From contig JAHEAZ010000009.1 of NCBI GenBank assembly GCA_024642505.1, forward strand, positions 1-64,000: DNA of 64,000 nt. The letters run 5' to 3'. The notes beneath the pieces are model-generated. The model was not told where the DNA came from, did not search any database, and was given only the letters and a program-made list of their open reading frames with translations. This stretch comes from Gammaproteobacteria bacterium (lineage in GTDB: Bacteria; Pseudomonadota; Gammaproteobacteria; Steroidobacterales; Steroidobacteraceae). Within the stretch, counting starts at the first letter, position 1. Each line of letters opens with the position of its first letter. Positions 50,345 through 61,686 of the stretch are shown piece after piece. The position numbers were made by a program, and so were the translations under genes.

Positions 50345-51153
50345 GTCTGTTGCGCAAACGCAATCGACGCAAGGCGGCCACCCGCCGGCATTTCGCCCTG
50401 CCCGTCCTGGACTGGCGCCGTATCGGCGCAACCGCGGCGGCCATTGGCGCGTTGTCGGCGCTCGGCTACCTGGTCTCGGTAGGTCTCGACCAGCCGGTGC
50501 GCAAGGTCACGCTGGAAGGCTCATTCCAGCGGATTTCCGCGGTTGATGTGGAACAGGTGATGAGGGCATCGCTGAACGGGGGCTTTGTCACTGCCAATCT
50601 CGACGAGCTGCGTGCGGCGATTGAGGCCCTGGCATGGGTCGACCGGGCACGTGTGCAGCGCCGCTGGCCCGACACGATCGTAGTCGAGGTGCTGGAGCAG
50701 CAGCCGGCAGCACGCTGGGGCGAAGACGGGTTGCTCAACACCCGCGGCGAGCTGTTCGTGACCGGCTCGCGGCACCTGCCGCCAGAGTTGCCGCGACTGG
50801 ACGGTCCGCCGGGCGCCGAGGCTCTGGTGGCGCAGCGCTACCTTGCGGTTCAGGGGCGCCTGCTCGACCTCGGCCTGCGTCTCACGGCGCTGCGGCTGGA
50901 TCCGCGCGGCGCCTGGGAAATGGACCTGTCAAACGGAGTGACGGTCCGGCTCGGCCGTAGCCAGGTGGACCAGCGGACCGACCGGTTCATGCGCGTCGCT
51001 GCACAGGTAATCGCCGGTCGCGCGGCCGAAATCGAACACGTGGACATGCGCTATTCCAATGGCTTCTCGATCGGGTGGCGAGCCGGAGCTGGTCGGAAAC
51101 CGAACCGCGCGGCCGCCACGATGAGGACTGGGGAAATTGATACAGATGCCTAA
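50341..51153 (+). CDS. ftsQ: Cell division protein FtsQ
   Basis: FtsQ bridges early and late division proteins. The 270-residue bitopic protein has a basic cytoplasmic N-terminus, one membrane helix (about 28-46), a POTRA domain (VRKVTLEGSFQRISAVDVEQ onward) and the FtsQ beta domain with WPDTIVVEVLEQQPAARW. It overlaps ddl by 4 nt and ftsA by 8 nt. Confidence 0.95.
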   Translation: MSLLRKRNRRKAATRRHFALPVLDWRRIGATAAAIGALSALGYLVSVGLDQPVRKVTLEGSFQRISAVDVEQVMRASLNGGFVTANLDELRAAIEALAWVDRARVQRRWPDTIVVEVLEQQPAARWGEDGLLNTRGELFVTGSRHLPPELPRLDGPPGAEALVAQRYLAVQGRLLDLGLRLTALRLDPRGAWEMDLSNGVTVRLGRSQVDQRTDRFMRVAAQVIAGRAAEIEHVDMRYSNGFSIGWRAGAGRKPNRAAATMRTGEIDTDA

Positions 51154-52378
51154 GCGCTCGGACCGCAGCCTGATAGTCGGGCTCGACATAGGAACCTCGA
51201 AAGTAGTCGCCTTGGTGGGCGAGCTGCATGCCGACGGCAGCCTCGAAGTCATTGGGCTCGGTTCGCACCCATCGCGCGGCCTCAAGAAAGGCGTGGTGGT
51301 CAATATCGACTCGACCGTGCAATCGATTCAGCGCGCCGTCGAGGAAGCGGAGCTGATGGCGGGCGTGGAGATCCGCTCGGTCTTCACCGGCATCGCTGGC
51401 AGCCACGTGCGCAGCCTGAACTCCCACGGGATCGTCGCGATCAAGGACAAGGAAGTGACCAGCGGCGACGTCGCGCGCGTGATGGATGCCGCCCAGGCGG
51501 TCGCGATCCCGGCGGACCAGAAGATCCTGCACGTGCTGCCGCAGGAATTCATCATCGACGGGCAGGAGGGCATCCGCGAGCCGATCGGTATGTCGGGCGT
51601 GCGCCTCGAGGCGCGCGTGCACATCGTCACCGGCGCCGACAGCGCCGCCCAGAACATCGTCAAGTGTGTGCAGCGCTGCGGACTCGAGGTCGAGGACATC
51701 GTGCTCGAGCAGCTTGCCTCGAGCTTTGCGGTGCTGACCGACGACGAGAAGGAACTGGGCGCCTGCATCGTCGACATCGGCGGCGGAACCACCGACATCG
51801 CCGTCTTCTCCGGTGGCGCCATCCGCCACACCGCAGTCATTCCGATCGCCGGCGACCAGGTTACCAACGACATTGCGGTGTCGATGCGCACGCCGACACC
51901 GTATGCGGAGGAGATCAAGATCCGCTACGCCTGCGCGCTGTCGCAGCTGGCAAATCCCGACGAGACCATCGAGGTGCCGAGCGTCGGCGACCGCCCGCCG
52001 CGGCGGCTGGCCCGCCAGACGCTGGCCGAGATCGTCGAGCCGCGCTACGAGGAGCTGTTCACGCTGATCCGCGACGAGCTGCGCCGCTCCGGCTTCGAGG
52101 AGGCGATCGCGGCCGGCGTCGTGCTGACCGGCGGCAGCGCCAAGATGGAAGGGGCCGTCGAGCTGGCGGAGGAGATCTTTCACATGCCGGTGCGCTTGGG
52201 TGTGCCGCACGGCGTCACTGGGCTTGCGGACGTCGTCCGCAACCCGATCCACGCGACCGGAACGGGGCTGTTGCTGTACGGCAGGGCCAACGCCAGCCAG
52301 CCGGCGCCGCGGATCGTAGGCGAGGGCGTGAAAACGGTGATGGAGAGGATGAAGTCCTGGTTCCAGGGCTACTTCTGA
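51146..52378 (+). CDS. ftsA: Cell division protein FtsA
   Basis: FtsA is an actin-like ATPase that ties FtsZ filaments to the membrane. The 410-residue protein has GLDIGTSKVVALVGE, VVNIDSTVQSI, the 1C domain, ACIVDIGGGTTDIAVF, LTGGSAKMEG and a C-terminal amphipathic helix (VMERMKSWFQGYF) that binds the membrane. ATG 51146 is chosen over TTG 51137 because the GGGGA site is only 3 nt from the TTG. It lies 59 bp before ftsZ. Confidence 0.97.
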   Translation: MPKRSDRSLIVGLDIGTSKVVALVGELHADGSLEVIGLGSHPSRGLKKGVVVNIDSTVQSIQRAVEEAELMAGVEIRSVFTGIAGSHVRSLNSHGIVAIKDKEVTSGDVARVMDAAQAVAIPADQKILHVLPQEFIIDGQEGIREPIGMSGVRLEARVHIVTGADSAAQNIVKCVQRCGLEVEDIVLEQLASSFAVLTDDEKELGACIVDIGGGTTDIAVFSGGAIRHTAVIPIAGDQVTNDIAVSMRTPTPYAEEIKIRYACALSQLANPDETIEVPSVGDRPPRRLARQTLAEIVEPRYEELFTLIRDELRRSGFEEAIAAGVVLTGGSAKMEGAVELAEEIFHMPVRLGVPHGVTGLADVVRNPIHATGTGLLLYGRANASQPAPRIVGEGVKTVMERMKSWFQGYF

Positions 52379-52437
52379 ACGATCGGGGGCGAGTGCCCCG
52401 CAATGAAGCAGGGTCAATCAGCGGAGGAGATGACGAC

Positions 52438-53631
52438 ATGTTCGAACTAATGGATACATACAGCCAGAGCGCGGTGATCAAGGTGCTCGGGGTCGGTGGC
52501 GGCGGCGGCAACGCCGTGTCGCACATGTCCCAGAGCGGCATTGAGGGGGTCGAATTCATCTGCGTGAACACCGACGCGCAGGCGCTCAAGCACTCCAAGG
52601 TGAAGACGGCGTTGCAGATCGGCTGCAACATCACCAAGGGTCTTGGCGCGGGCGCCAACCCCGAGGTGGGGCGTCAGGCCGCCATGGAAGATCGCGACCG
52701 GATCATCGAGCTCGTCGAGGGTTGCGACATGCTGTTCATCACTGCCGGCATGGGCGGTGGAACGGGCACCGGAGCGGCGCCGGTCGTCGCACAGGTGGCG
52801 AAGGAGCTCGGCATCCTGACGGTCGCGGTGGTCACCAAGCCCTTCGCAATGGAGGGCGCCAAGCGCGGTGCGATTGCTGATACGGGCATTCTCGAGCTTT
52901 CGAAGTACGTGGACTCGCTGATCACGATTCCCAACCAGAAGCTGCTCTCGGTGCTGGGGGGATCGACCACGTTGCTGGACGCGTTCCGGCAGGCCAACGA
53001 TGTGCTGCAGGGTGCCGTGCAGGGCATCGCCGAGCTGATCACCCGTCCGGGACTGATCAACGTCGACTTCGCCGATGTGCGTACCGTCATGGAGGAAACC
53101 GGCGTGGCGATGATGGGAACCGGCTTCGGCACCGGCGAGAGCCGCGCGCGCATCGCCGCCGAGATGGCCGTGTCGAGCCCGCTGCTCGAGGACATCAATC
53201 TCGCCGGCGCGCAGGGCATCCTGGTGAACGTCACCGCCGGCCTCGACCTGGCCATCGGCGAGTTCGAGGAAGTCGGCACCACGGTGAAGCAGTTTGCCGC
53301 CGAGGATGCCACGGTGGTGGTCGGGACCGTCATCGACCCGGCACTCGAGGGTGAGCTACGGGTAACCGTGGTGGCGACTGGCCTGAACCGTCCGGCGGCG
53401 CGGGTCGCTGCGCCTCCGGTGATCACGCCGGTCCAGACGCCACGGCGCAGGCCAGACGTCGCAGTCGTGAACGGCCGTAGCGGCAGCTCTGCACCGGACT
53501 ACAGCCGCTTCGAGGCGCCCGCCGCCTCGCGCGGCCGCCAGCAGCGCGCCGTTGGCGATGGACTCCGGGCGGACCTGCCGGATGAAGACGTTCTCGATAT
53601 CCCGGCGTTCCTGCGGCGCCAGGCCGACTGA
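52438..53631 (+). CDS. ftsZ: Cell division protein FtsZ
   Basis: FtsZ is the tubulin-like GTPase that forms the division ring. The 397-residue protein has GVGGGGGNAVSHM, the GTP loop GMGGGTGTGAAP (around residues 104-115), the T7 loop NVDFADVRTVM and the C-terminal FtsA/ZipA-binding peptide LDIPAFLRRQAD. A disordered linker of about 60 residues precedes it. ATG 52438 has GGAGGA upstream; the open frame running 258 codons further back lies over ftsA and is not coding. Confidence 0.98.
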   Translation: MFELMDTYSQSAVIKVLGVGGGGGNAVSHMSQSGIEGVEFICVNTDAQALKHSKVKTALQIGCNITKGLGAGANPEVGRQAAMEDRDRIIELVEGCDMLFITAGMGGGTGTGAAPVVAQVAKELGILTVAVVTKPFAMEGAKRGAIADTGILELSKYVDSLITIPNQKLLSVLGGSTTLLDAFRQANDVLQGAVQGIAELITRPGLINVDFADVRTVMEETGVAMMGTGFGTGESRARIAAEMAVSSPLLEDINLAGAQGILVNVTAGLDLAIGEFEEVGTTVKQFAAEDATVVVGTVIDPALEGELRVTVVATGLNRPAARVAAPPVITPVQTPRRRPDVAVVNGRSGSSAPDYSRFEAPAASRGRQQRAVGDGLRADLPDEDVLDIPAFLRRQAD

Positions 53632-53648
53632 GCCGTCGGTGATGCAAC

Positions 53649-53688
53649 GGAACCCGTCCGCCGTTTTCTCCGCTGGGCGGCGGGTTCC
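53649..53688 (+). terminator. Large hairpin between ftsZ and lpxC
   Basis: GGAACCCGtCCGCC at 53649-53662 pairs with GGCGGCGGGTTCC at 53676-53688 (13 bp, one bulge). There is no T tract; the region after it is richer in A and T (TTAAATTACC) and may hold the lpxC promoter. It could end part of the dcw transcripts. Confidence 0.42.
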
Positions 53689-53787
53689 GGCTGCTTCCTC
53701 TGTGTTAAATTACCGGGCTATTACAGTGGCTTGTCCGCTTGGCGGACGCCCTGGCCCAAGGCAATTCCGTACCGTCAGAGCCAGACC

Positions 53788-54699
53788 TTGAAGCAACGAA
53801 CGCTCAAGAATTCAATTCGCGCCACCGGCGTCGGGCTGCATACCGGCCGCAAGGTGCTGCTCGTCCTTCGGCCCGCGCCCGCCAACGTCGGCATCGTCTT
53901 TCGACGCACCGACCTCGACAATCCGGTCGATGTCCCGGCGCGCGCAACCAACGTCACCGAGACGACACTCGGCACGACGCTCGCGGTCGGCGATACCAAG
54001 GTATCGACGGTCGAGCATCTTTTGTCCGCACTGGCCGGGCTTGGCATCGACAACGCCTTCGTCGAGCTTTCCGCGCCGGAAGTGCCGATCATGGATGGCA
54101 GTGCCGGCCCGTTCGTCTTCCTGGTGCAATCGGCCGGCATCGAGGAACAGTCGGCGCCCAAGCGCTTCGTGCGCATCTGCAAGACCGTCGAGGTCAGGGA
54201 CGGCGACAAGTGGGCCCGCTTCGACCCCTACGAGGGCTTCAAGGTCAACTTCGAGATCGAGTTCGAGCACCCGATCTTCCGCAAGCACGGCCAGCGTGCG
54301 AGCATGGATTTCTCGACTAGCGCTTTTCTTCGGGAAATCAGCCGGGCGCGAACCTTCGGCTTCGTCCGCGATCTGGAGTTCATGCGTTCACGCAACCTGG
54401 CGCTGGGCGGGACCATGGACAACGCCATCGTCCTCGACGACTACCGGGTTCTGAACGAGGACGGCCTGCGCTACGAGGATGAGTTCGTAAAGCACAAGAT
54501 TCTCGACGCAATCGGCGACCTGTATCTGCTCGGGCACAGCCTGATCGGCGAGTTCACCGGCTTCAAGTCCGGCCACGGTCTCAACAACAAGCTGCTCAGG
54601 GTGCTGCTCGCCGATGCCGAGTCCTGGCAGGAAGTGACCTTCGACGAGCCGGCCGCGGCGCCGATTTCCTACGTGGATCCGGTTGCCGTCGCCATTTGA
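53788..54699 (+). CDS. lpxC: UDP-3-O-acyl-N-acetylglucosamine deacetylase
   Basis: LpxC is the zinc deacetylase of the committed step of lipid A synthesis. The 303-residue protein has [19 protein letters not shown] at the start, [11 protein letters not shown] with one zinc histidine, MDGSAGPFV, and [14 protein letters not shown] with the second histidine and the aspartate. The start is a TTG at 53788, chosen because relatives begin just before QRTLK. The position after ftsZ is conserved. Confidence 0.95.
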   Translation: MKQRTLKNSIRATGVGLHTGRKVLLVLRPAPANVGIVFRRTDLDNPVDVPARATNVTETTLGTTLAVGDTKVSTVEHLLSALAGLGIDNAFVELSAPEVPIMDGSAGPFVFLVQSAGIEEQSAPKRFVRICKTVEVRDGDKWARFDPYEGFKVNFEIEFEHPIFRKHGQRASMDFSTSAFLREISRARTFGFVRDLEFMRSRNLALGGTMDNAIVLDDYRVLNEDGLRYEDEFVKHKILDAIGDLYLLGHSLIGEFTGFKSGHGLNNKLLRVLLADAESWQEVTFDEPAAAPISYVDPVAVAI

Positions 54700-54744
54700 C
54701 CCGGGAGTTCCGTAACCTGATTCCGTACCGGCCCGGCACGGGTC

Positions 54745-54760
54745 CCCGGCGTTGGCCGGG
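54745..54760. terminator. Small hairpin between convergent lpxC and DUF721 gene
   Basis: CCCGGC/GCCGGG with a GTTG loop lies in the 162-bp gap between two convergent genes. It lacks T tracts on either strand, so function is uncertain. The rest of the gap holds nothing I recognise. Confidence 0.25.
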
Positions 54761-54861
54761 TGGTACTGGGGGTCGACACCTCTGGGCCGCGACGCTTGGG
54801 TGGGCGCTGGTCTGGCCGGCCCGGTCTTTGGCCACGGTATCGTCGGAGACGCGGGCACTGG

Positions 54862-55185
54862 TCAGGCCGGCCCTCCCGCGCCTGCCGGTCTGGCTCGTAC
54901 CAGAACCCGTTCGATCGCTGTACCGAGCCGGCGGGCAGCGGACTCCTTCAGTTCCGGGGCACGGTAGCGGATGCGCGTGGCCCACGCCGCTGAGTCGACC
55001 AGTACGGTCAGGGTCCCGTCCCGTACCGCCGCGCCCCAGACGTGGGCGCCCAGACCGTCTGGCAACTCGTCCCGGACCGCCCGAAGAACCCTGTCGGCCG
55101 TGGCCGAGCCCTGGCGTAACTGCTTAAGAAGTCCTGTGCTTTTATCCAGCAAGTCACTGACCGACGTTGGTTTTTTCCCCTTCAA
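54862..55185 (-). CDS. DUF721 (DciA-like) protein
   Basis: A 107-residue DUF721 protein. It has SVSDLLDKSTGLLKQLRQ, then LPDGLGAHVWGAAVRDGTLTV and SAAWATRIRYRAPEL, the typical KH-like core of the family. DciA, a family member, loads the replicative helicase in many bacteria; this copy is shorter than most DciA proteins, so the role is inferred. The start is TTG 55185 with GGAGA at 11 nt. The lpxC / DUF721 / M23 / secA order is conserved in pseudomonads. Confidence 0.82.
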   Translation of the reverse strand: MKGKKPTSVSDLLDKSTGLLKQLRQGSATADRVLRAVRDELPDGLGAHVWGAAVRDGTLTVLVDSAAWATRIRYRAPELKESAARRLGTAIERVLVRARPAGAGGPA

Positions 55186-55432
55186 CGGTATTATGTCTCC
55201 TGGTCTTTATTGTAAAAGTGCTTGAAATAACAAGGGATTTTTGGCATTTTGCGACCTCCATCGGCACCTGCCGGGGGCCGGTCGTGGCCTGATGTCAGGC
55301 AACTGGGACCCTTAGCGTAGGGCTCTGAGAGATTACGGCAAGTGGTGCCTTTCCGTCTGCGTAGGCGGGGAAGGAAACTGCCGGTGGGTTCCAGGGACGG
55401 ATCGATCGCTGAAATCGCCAGAGGGCCTGCCT
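55186..55432. other. Divergent intergenic region, DUF721 gene and M23 peptidase gene
   Basis: This 247-bp region is AT-richer than its surroundings at 55186-55260. A possible plus-strand promoter is TTGAAA (55222-55227), 17 bp, CATTTT (55245-55250). On the minus strand TACAAT at 55211-55206 could serve the DUF721 gene. No coding sequence is seen. Confidence 0.35.
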
Positions 55433-56353
55433 ATGGGCTTCGATACTGTTGCGCTCTTCCGCCGTCTGCCGAGGCTGGACTTGTCGCGTCCACGGACCCT
55501 TGCGCTGACGCTCGGTGGCGCCGTCTTCCTCATGGCCTGCGCCTTCCTCGCGGGCACGGTGACGGGCTCGAGCTACGTTGAGCGCAGCGCGCTGGCTGAT
55601 CTCGAGCACTGGTCCAGCGACCTGCAGTCGCAACGGCAGGCGATCGTCGAGGCCAGGTCGGTAGCGGAGCAGCAGATCAGCGCCCTGGCTGCCCGCATCG
55701 GCCAGATGCATGCCAGGCTGATTCGCCTCGATGCGCTGGGCAAGCGCCTGACCGAGGCGGCCAACCTGGACCGCGGCGAATTCGACTTCGACAACCCACC
55801 GGCCGTCGGTGGTCCCGAGGATTCGGCTCCGGCAGGGGAGTCCCCCACCATACCGACCGTGGCCGGACTCCTGGATTCGCTCACCACGACCATTGACGAT
55901 CGCAGTCGACAGCTGGCGGCCCTCGAGACTCTCATCCTGTCGCGAGAACTGGCCAGCCAGATTGTGCCGGGCGGCCGGCCGGTCGAGTCCGGGTACATTT
56001 CCTCCTTTTTCGGGAAGCGCCCCGATCCGTTTTCCGGCGAGACGGTCTTCCATGCGGGGCTCGATTTCGCCGGCGCACCGGGCACACGAGTGCTCGCGGC
56101 GGCCGGTGGCGTGGTCAGTTTCGCGGGCCGGGACAAGGGTTACGGCAAGCTGGTCGAGATTACCCACGGCAACGGCTATGTCACCCGCTATGCCCACAAC
56201 GCCTCGCTGCTGGTCGAGCCTGGCCAGACGGTGCGTCGGGGCGATCCGTTGGCCTTGATGGGGTCCACCGGTCGGTCTACCGGTACCCACCTGCATTTCG
56301 AGGTCCTGCGCGACGGTCGACCCGTCAATCCGGTGTCGTTCGTCCGCCGTTGA
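55433..56353 (+). CDS. M23 family peptidase (LytM domain, membrane-anchored)
   Basis: A 306-residue periplasmic protein with one N-terminal membrane helix (about 24-45), a coiled-coil region (about 60-115 and 145-165) and a C-terminal LytM/M23 domain. The zinc-site motifs HAGLDFAG and HLHFEV are present, so it is likely an active endopeptidase that cuts peptidoglycan crosslinks rather than an EnvC/NlpD-type activator. GAGGG precedes the ATG. It lies 120 bp before secA, a conserved order. Confidence 0.9.
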   Translation: MGFDTVALFRRLPRLDLSRPRTLALTLGGAVFLMACAFLAGTVTGSSYVERSALADLEHWSSDLQSQRQAIVEARSVAEQQISALAARIGQMHARLIRLDALGKRLTEAANLDRGEFDFDNPPAVGGPEDSAPAGESPTIPTVAGLLDSLTTTIDDRSRQLAALETLILSRELASQIVPGGRPVESGYISSFFGKRPDPFSGETVFHAGLDFAGAPGTRVLAAAGGVVSFAGRDKGYGKLVEITHGNGYVTRYAHNASLLVEPGQTVRRGDPLALMGSTGRSTGTHLHFEVLRDGRPVNPVSFVRR

Positions 56354-56473
56354 AGTCACCTGGTTCCGCCGGGTACGCTCCGGCGCCCAAAAACCGTACA
56401 ATACCGGGCTTTTAGCCGGCGCCGCACGGGGCACACACCTTGTCCCGGTGGCCGACCCGGAGGACCCATTCCC

Positions 56474-59263
<2,790 letters not shown>

Positions 59264-59291
59264 TCAGTCACACATCGTCAGGGCGCACGGC

Positions 59292-60209
59292 ATGGGAGCG
59301 ACGCAGGCCAGGCCCGAAGTACATGTCATGGCCGGCGTGCTGTCGGACGACCAGGGCCGGGTGCTGATTGCCCAGCGTCCGGTCGGCAAGCACCTGGCGG
59401 GGCGCTGGGAGTTTCCCGGTGGCAAGCTGGCCAGGAACGAGGCGCCGCTGGCTGGCCTGAAACGCGAAATCGAGGAGGAGCTGGGCGTCAGCGTGCTGGC
59501 AGCCGAGCCGTTGATCCGGCTGCGCCACGACTACAGCGACCGGCGCGTGCTGCTCGACGTCTGGACGGTGAGCGACTATGCGGGCGAGCCGCGCGGGCTG
59601 GATGCCCAGGCAATCGAGTGGGTGGCCCCCGACGATCTGCCTTCGATCGACTTGCTCGAGGCTGACCGGCCCATCATCACCGCATTGCGCTTACCGAGAA
59701 TCGCTCGCTGCATTGCCGGCGCCAAGGCGCTGCTCGAATCGACTGCGGGAACAAGACCTGAGGCGTTGTTCTGGAGCCTGCAGGATGCCGAAGCGGGATC
59801 GGAGGCGATTCGCGAGGCGGTCCGCGCAGCGCGCCGCGCCGGTCACCGGGTGATCGTCAAGGGGGAGGGCGTCGAGGCCGCGATGGCTGCTGCCGCGGCG
59901 GGCGCCGATGGAATGCTGCTCGAACCCACGGGCGGCATGCTGACCATCGATCCGAACGGGTCCTTCATGGTCGGGGCGATTTGCCCGACCGTGGCGGCGG
60001 CGGAGTATGCCGCCGCGGCCGGTGCGCACTTCCTGGTGCTGGCGCCCGGTGCCGAGGGTACTGACCAGAGGCAGTTCAACAAGCTGCTCGGGCAACTGGG
60101 GCTGCCGGCCTATCTCGGCTGGTATCGGGATGCAGACGCGCTCAAGCGGATGCTGGCAGGCGGCGCCCACGGTTGCGCCATCGGTCCCGCCGCCGACGAT
60201 GCCGGGTAG
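59292..60209 (+). CDS. Nudix hydrolase fused to a TenI/ThiE-like domain
   Basis: A 305-residue fusion. The N-terminal half (about 1-135) is a MutT-type Nudix hydrolase with the box GGKLARNEAPLAGLKREIEEELGV split here as GGK...REIEEELG, likely cleaning 8-oxo-dGTP from the nucleotide pool. The C-terminal half (about 155-300) is like thiamine-phosphate synthase/TenI. It has lost usual motifs: GADGMLL for GADGVHL and AICPT for ASCHD, so it is probably not an active ThiE. ATG 59292 has AGGG 8 nt upstream; a GTG at 59256 inside secA is the alternative. It follows secA by 28 bp; argJ is often between them elsewhere. Confidence 0.88.
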   Translation: MGATQARPEVHVMAGVLSDDQGRVLIAQRPVGKHLAGRWEFPGGKLARNEAPLAGLKREIEEELGVSVLAAEPLIRLRHDYSDRRVLLDVWTVSDYAGEPRGLDAQAIEWVAPDDLPSIDLLEADRPIITALRLPRIARCIAGAKALLESTAGTRPEALFWSLQDAEAGSEAIREAVRAARRAGHRVIVKGEGVEAAMAAAAAGADGMLLEPTGGMLTIDPNGSFMVGAICPTVAAAEYAAAAGAHFLVLAPGAEGTDQRQFNKLLGQLGLPAYLGWYRDADALKRMLAGGAHGCAIGPAADDAG

Positions 60210-60238
60210 CTATCAGCGCGGTCCAGGGAGTTCGATCC

Positions 60239-61669
60239 ATGCATGCCATCGACGTCACCAACCCGCGCACCGGCCAGGTCGACTACCAATTCACGCCGCT
60301 TGGTGCGAGCGAGCTCCAGGCGCTCTGTGGGCGCCTGCGTACGGCACAGCCCGCCTGGCGCGATGCCGGCATGGATCATCGCGTAGCCGTACTGCAGCGC
60401 TTCAAGGTGGCTCTCGAACGTCATCAGGCCGAAATCGTCGCGGCACTCTGCACGGACACGGGCCGCTACCTGATGGCCGCGGGCGAGGTCACCTCAACCA
60501 TTGGGGCCATTGACCGCTGGTGCCGGGAGGCGCCCGGCCTGATGCGGGAGGCAGAGGGTCGCTCCACCCAGGTACCGACCATTCACTACCGCAACCAGTG
60601 GGTGCCCTACCCGCTGATCGGCGTGATCAGCCCATGGAACTTCCCGATGGTGCTGGCTTTCATCGACGCGATTCCGGCGCTCCTCGCTGGCTGCGCGGTG
60701 CTGATCAAGCCGAGCGAAATCACGCCGCGGTTCGCCGATGCGGTCAGGCCCGCCATCGAGGACGTGCCGGAGCTTGCCACCGTGCTCGCAATCCATGCCG
60801 GCGCCGGCGAAACGGGAGCGGCGATGGTGCCGCTTGTCGACGCCGTATGCTTCACCGGTAGCGTGCGCACCGGCCGCATCGTTGCGGAGTCCGCGGCGCG
60901 TGCGTTCATCCCCGCCTTCCTCGAGCTTGGCGGCAAGGATCCGGTCATTGTCACCGAGACCGCTGACCTCGACCTGGCGACCACCGTGGTGCTGCGCGCC
61001 TCGGTGCTGACGACCGGACAGGCCTGCCAGTCGCTGGAGCGCGTGTACGTACATGGCAAGCTGTATGACGACTTCGTGGCCCGGCTGGCAGAGAAGGCTG
61101 CGCGCGTGACCCTCAACTGGCCCGACCTGCACCAGGGCGAGATCGGGCCCTTCATCTGGGGCCGCCAGGCCGACATCGTGCAGGACCAGATCGATGAGGC
61201 GGTGACCCAGGGCGCCAGGGTTCTTTGCGGCGGCAAGGTGGAGGACCACGGCGGCAAGTGGCTGCGGCCGACGGTGCTGGTGGACGTCACGCACGACATG
61301 AAGATCATGGGCGAGGAGACCTTCGGGCCGGTGATGCCGGTCATGCGCTATCGCGACGTGGAGGAGGCGATCTGTCTGGCCAACGATGGTGTCTACGGCC
61401 TGTCCGCGGCAGTCATCGCCGGAACGGAAGCCGAGGCCGAGGCCATCGGTCGGCGCATCGACGCCGGCGGCATCAGCATCAACGACGGTGCGCTGACCGG
61501 CGTGATGCATGAATGCGAGAAGAACTCCTTCAAGTGCTCGGGGATGGGCGGCTCGCGCATGGGCCCGGGCGGCTTCACGCGCTTCTTCCGCAAGAAGGCG
61601 CTGATTTTCCAGACCGCCAGGCCGGTGCCGATCGAGGCATTTGACGAAGCGAACGCGGCGCCGAAGTAA
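60239..61669 (+). CDS. Aldehyde dehydrogenase family protein
   Basis: A 476-residue NAD(P)-dependent aldehyde dehydrogenase. SPWNFPM holds the oxyanion asparagine, FLELGGKDPVIV the general-base glutamate and TTGQACQSLER the catalytic cysteine; GEETFGPVMPV and the C-terminal GGSRMGPGGFTRFFRKK are also present. Substrate cannot be told, though the C-terminus resembles ALDHs acting on coniferyl- or medium-chain-like aldehydes. GGGAG lies 9 nt before ATG 60239. It is 29 bp after the Nudix fusion and convergent with a CurA-like reductase (17-bp gap). Confidence 0.92.
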   Translation: MHAIDVTNPRTGQVDYQFTPLGASELQALCGRLRTAQPAWRDAGMDHRVAVLQRFKVALERHQAEIVAALCTDTGRYLMAAGEVTSTIGAIDRWCREAPGLMREAEGRSTQVPTIHYRNQWVPYPLIGVISPWNFPMVLAFIDAIPALLAGCAVLIKPSEITPRFADAVRPAIEDVPELATVLAIHAGAGETGAAMVPLVDAVCFTGSVRTGRIVAESAARAFIPAFLELGGKDPVIVTETADLDLATTVVLRASVLTTGQACQSLERVYVHGKLYDDFVARLAEKAARVTLNWPDLHQGEIGPFIWGRQADIVQDQIDEAVTQGARVLCGGKVEDHGGKWLRPTVLVDVTHDMKIMGEETFGPVMPVMRYRDVEEAICLANDGVYGLSAAVIAGTEAEAEAIGRRIDAGGISINDGALTGVMHECEKNSFKCSGMGGSRMGPGGFTRFFRKKALIFQTARPVPIEAFDEANAAPK

Positions 61670-61686
61670 GCGTTGCCAGGCACCTT

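Noticed and set aside
51664-52437. 258-codon upstream extension of ftsZ
   Set aside because: It overlaps ftsA in another frame; ATG 52438 has GGAGGA and the conserved FtsZ start.
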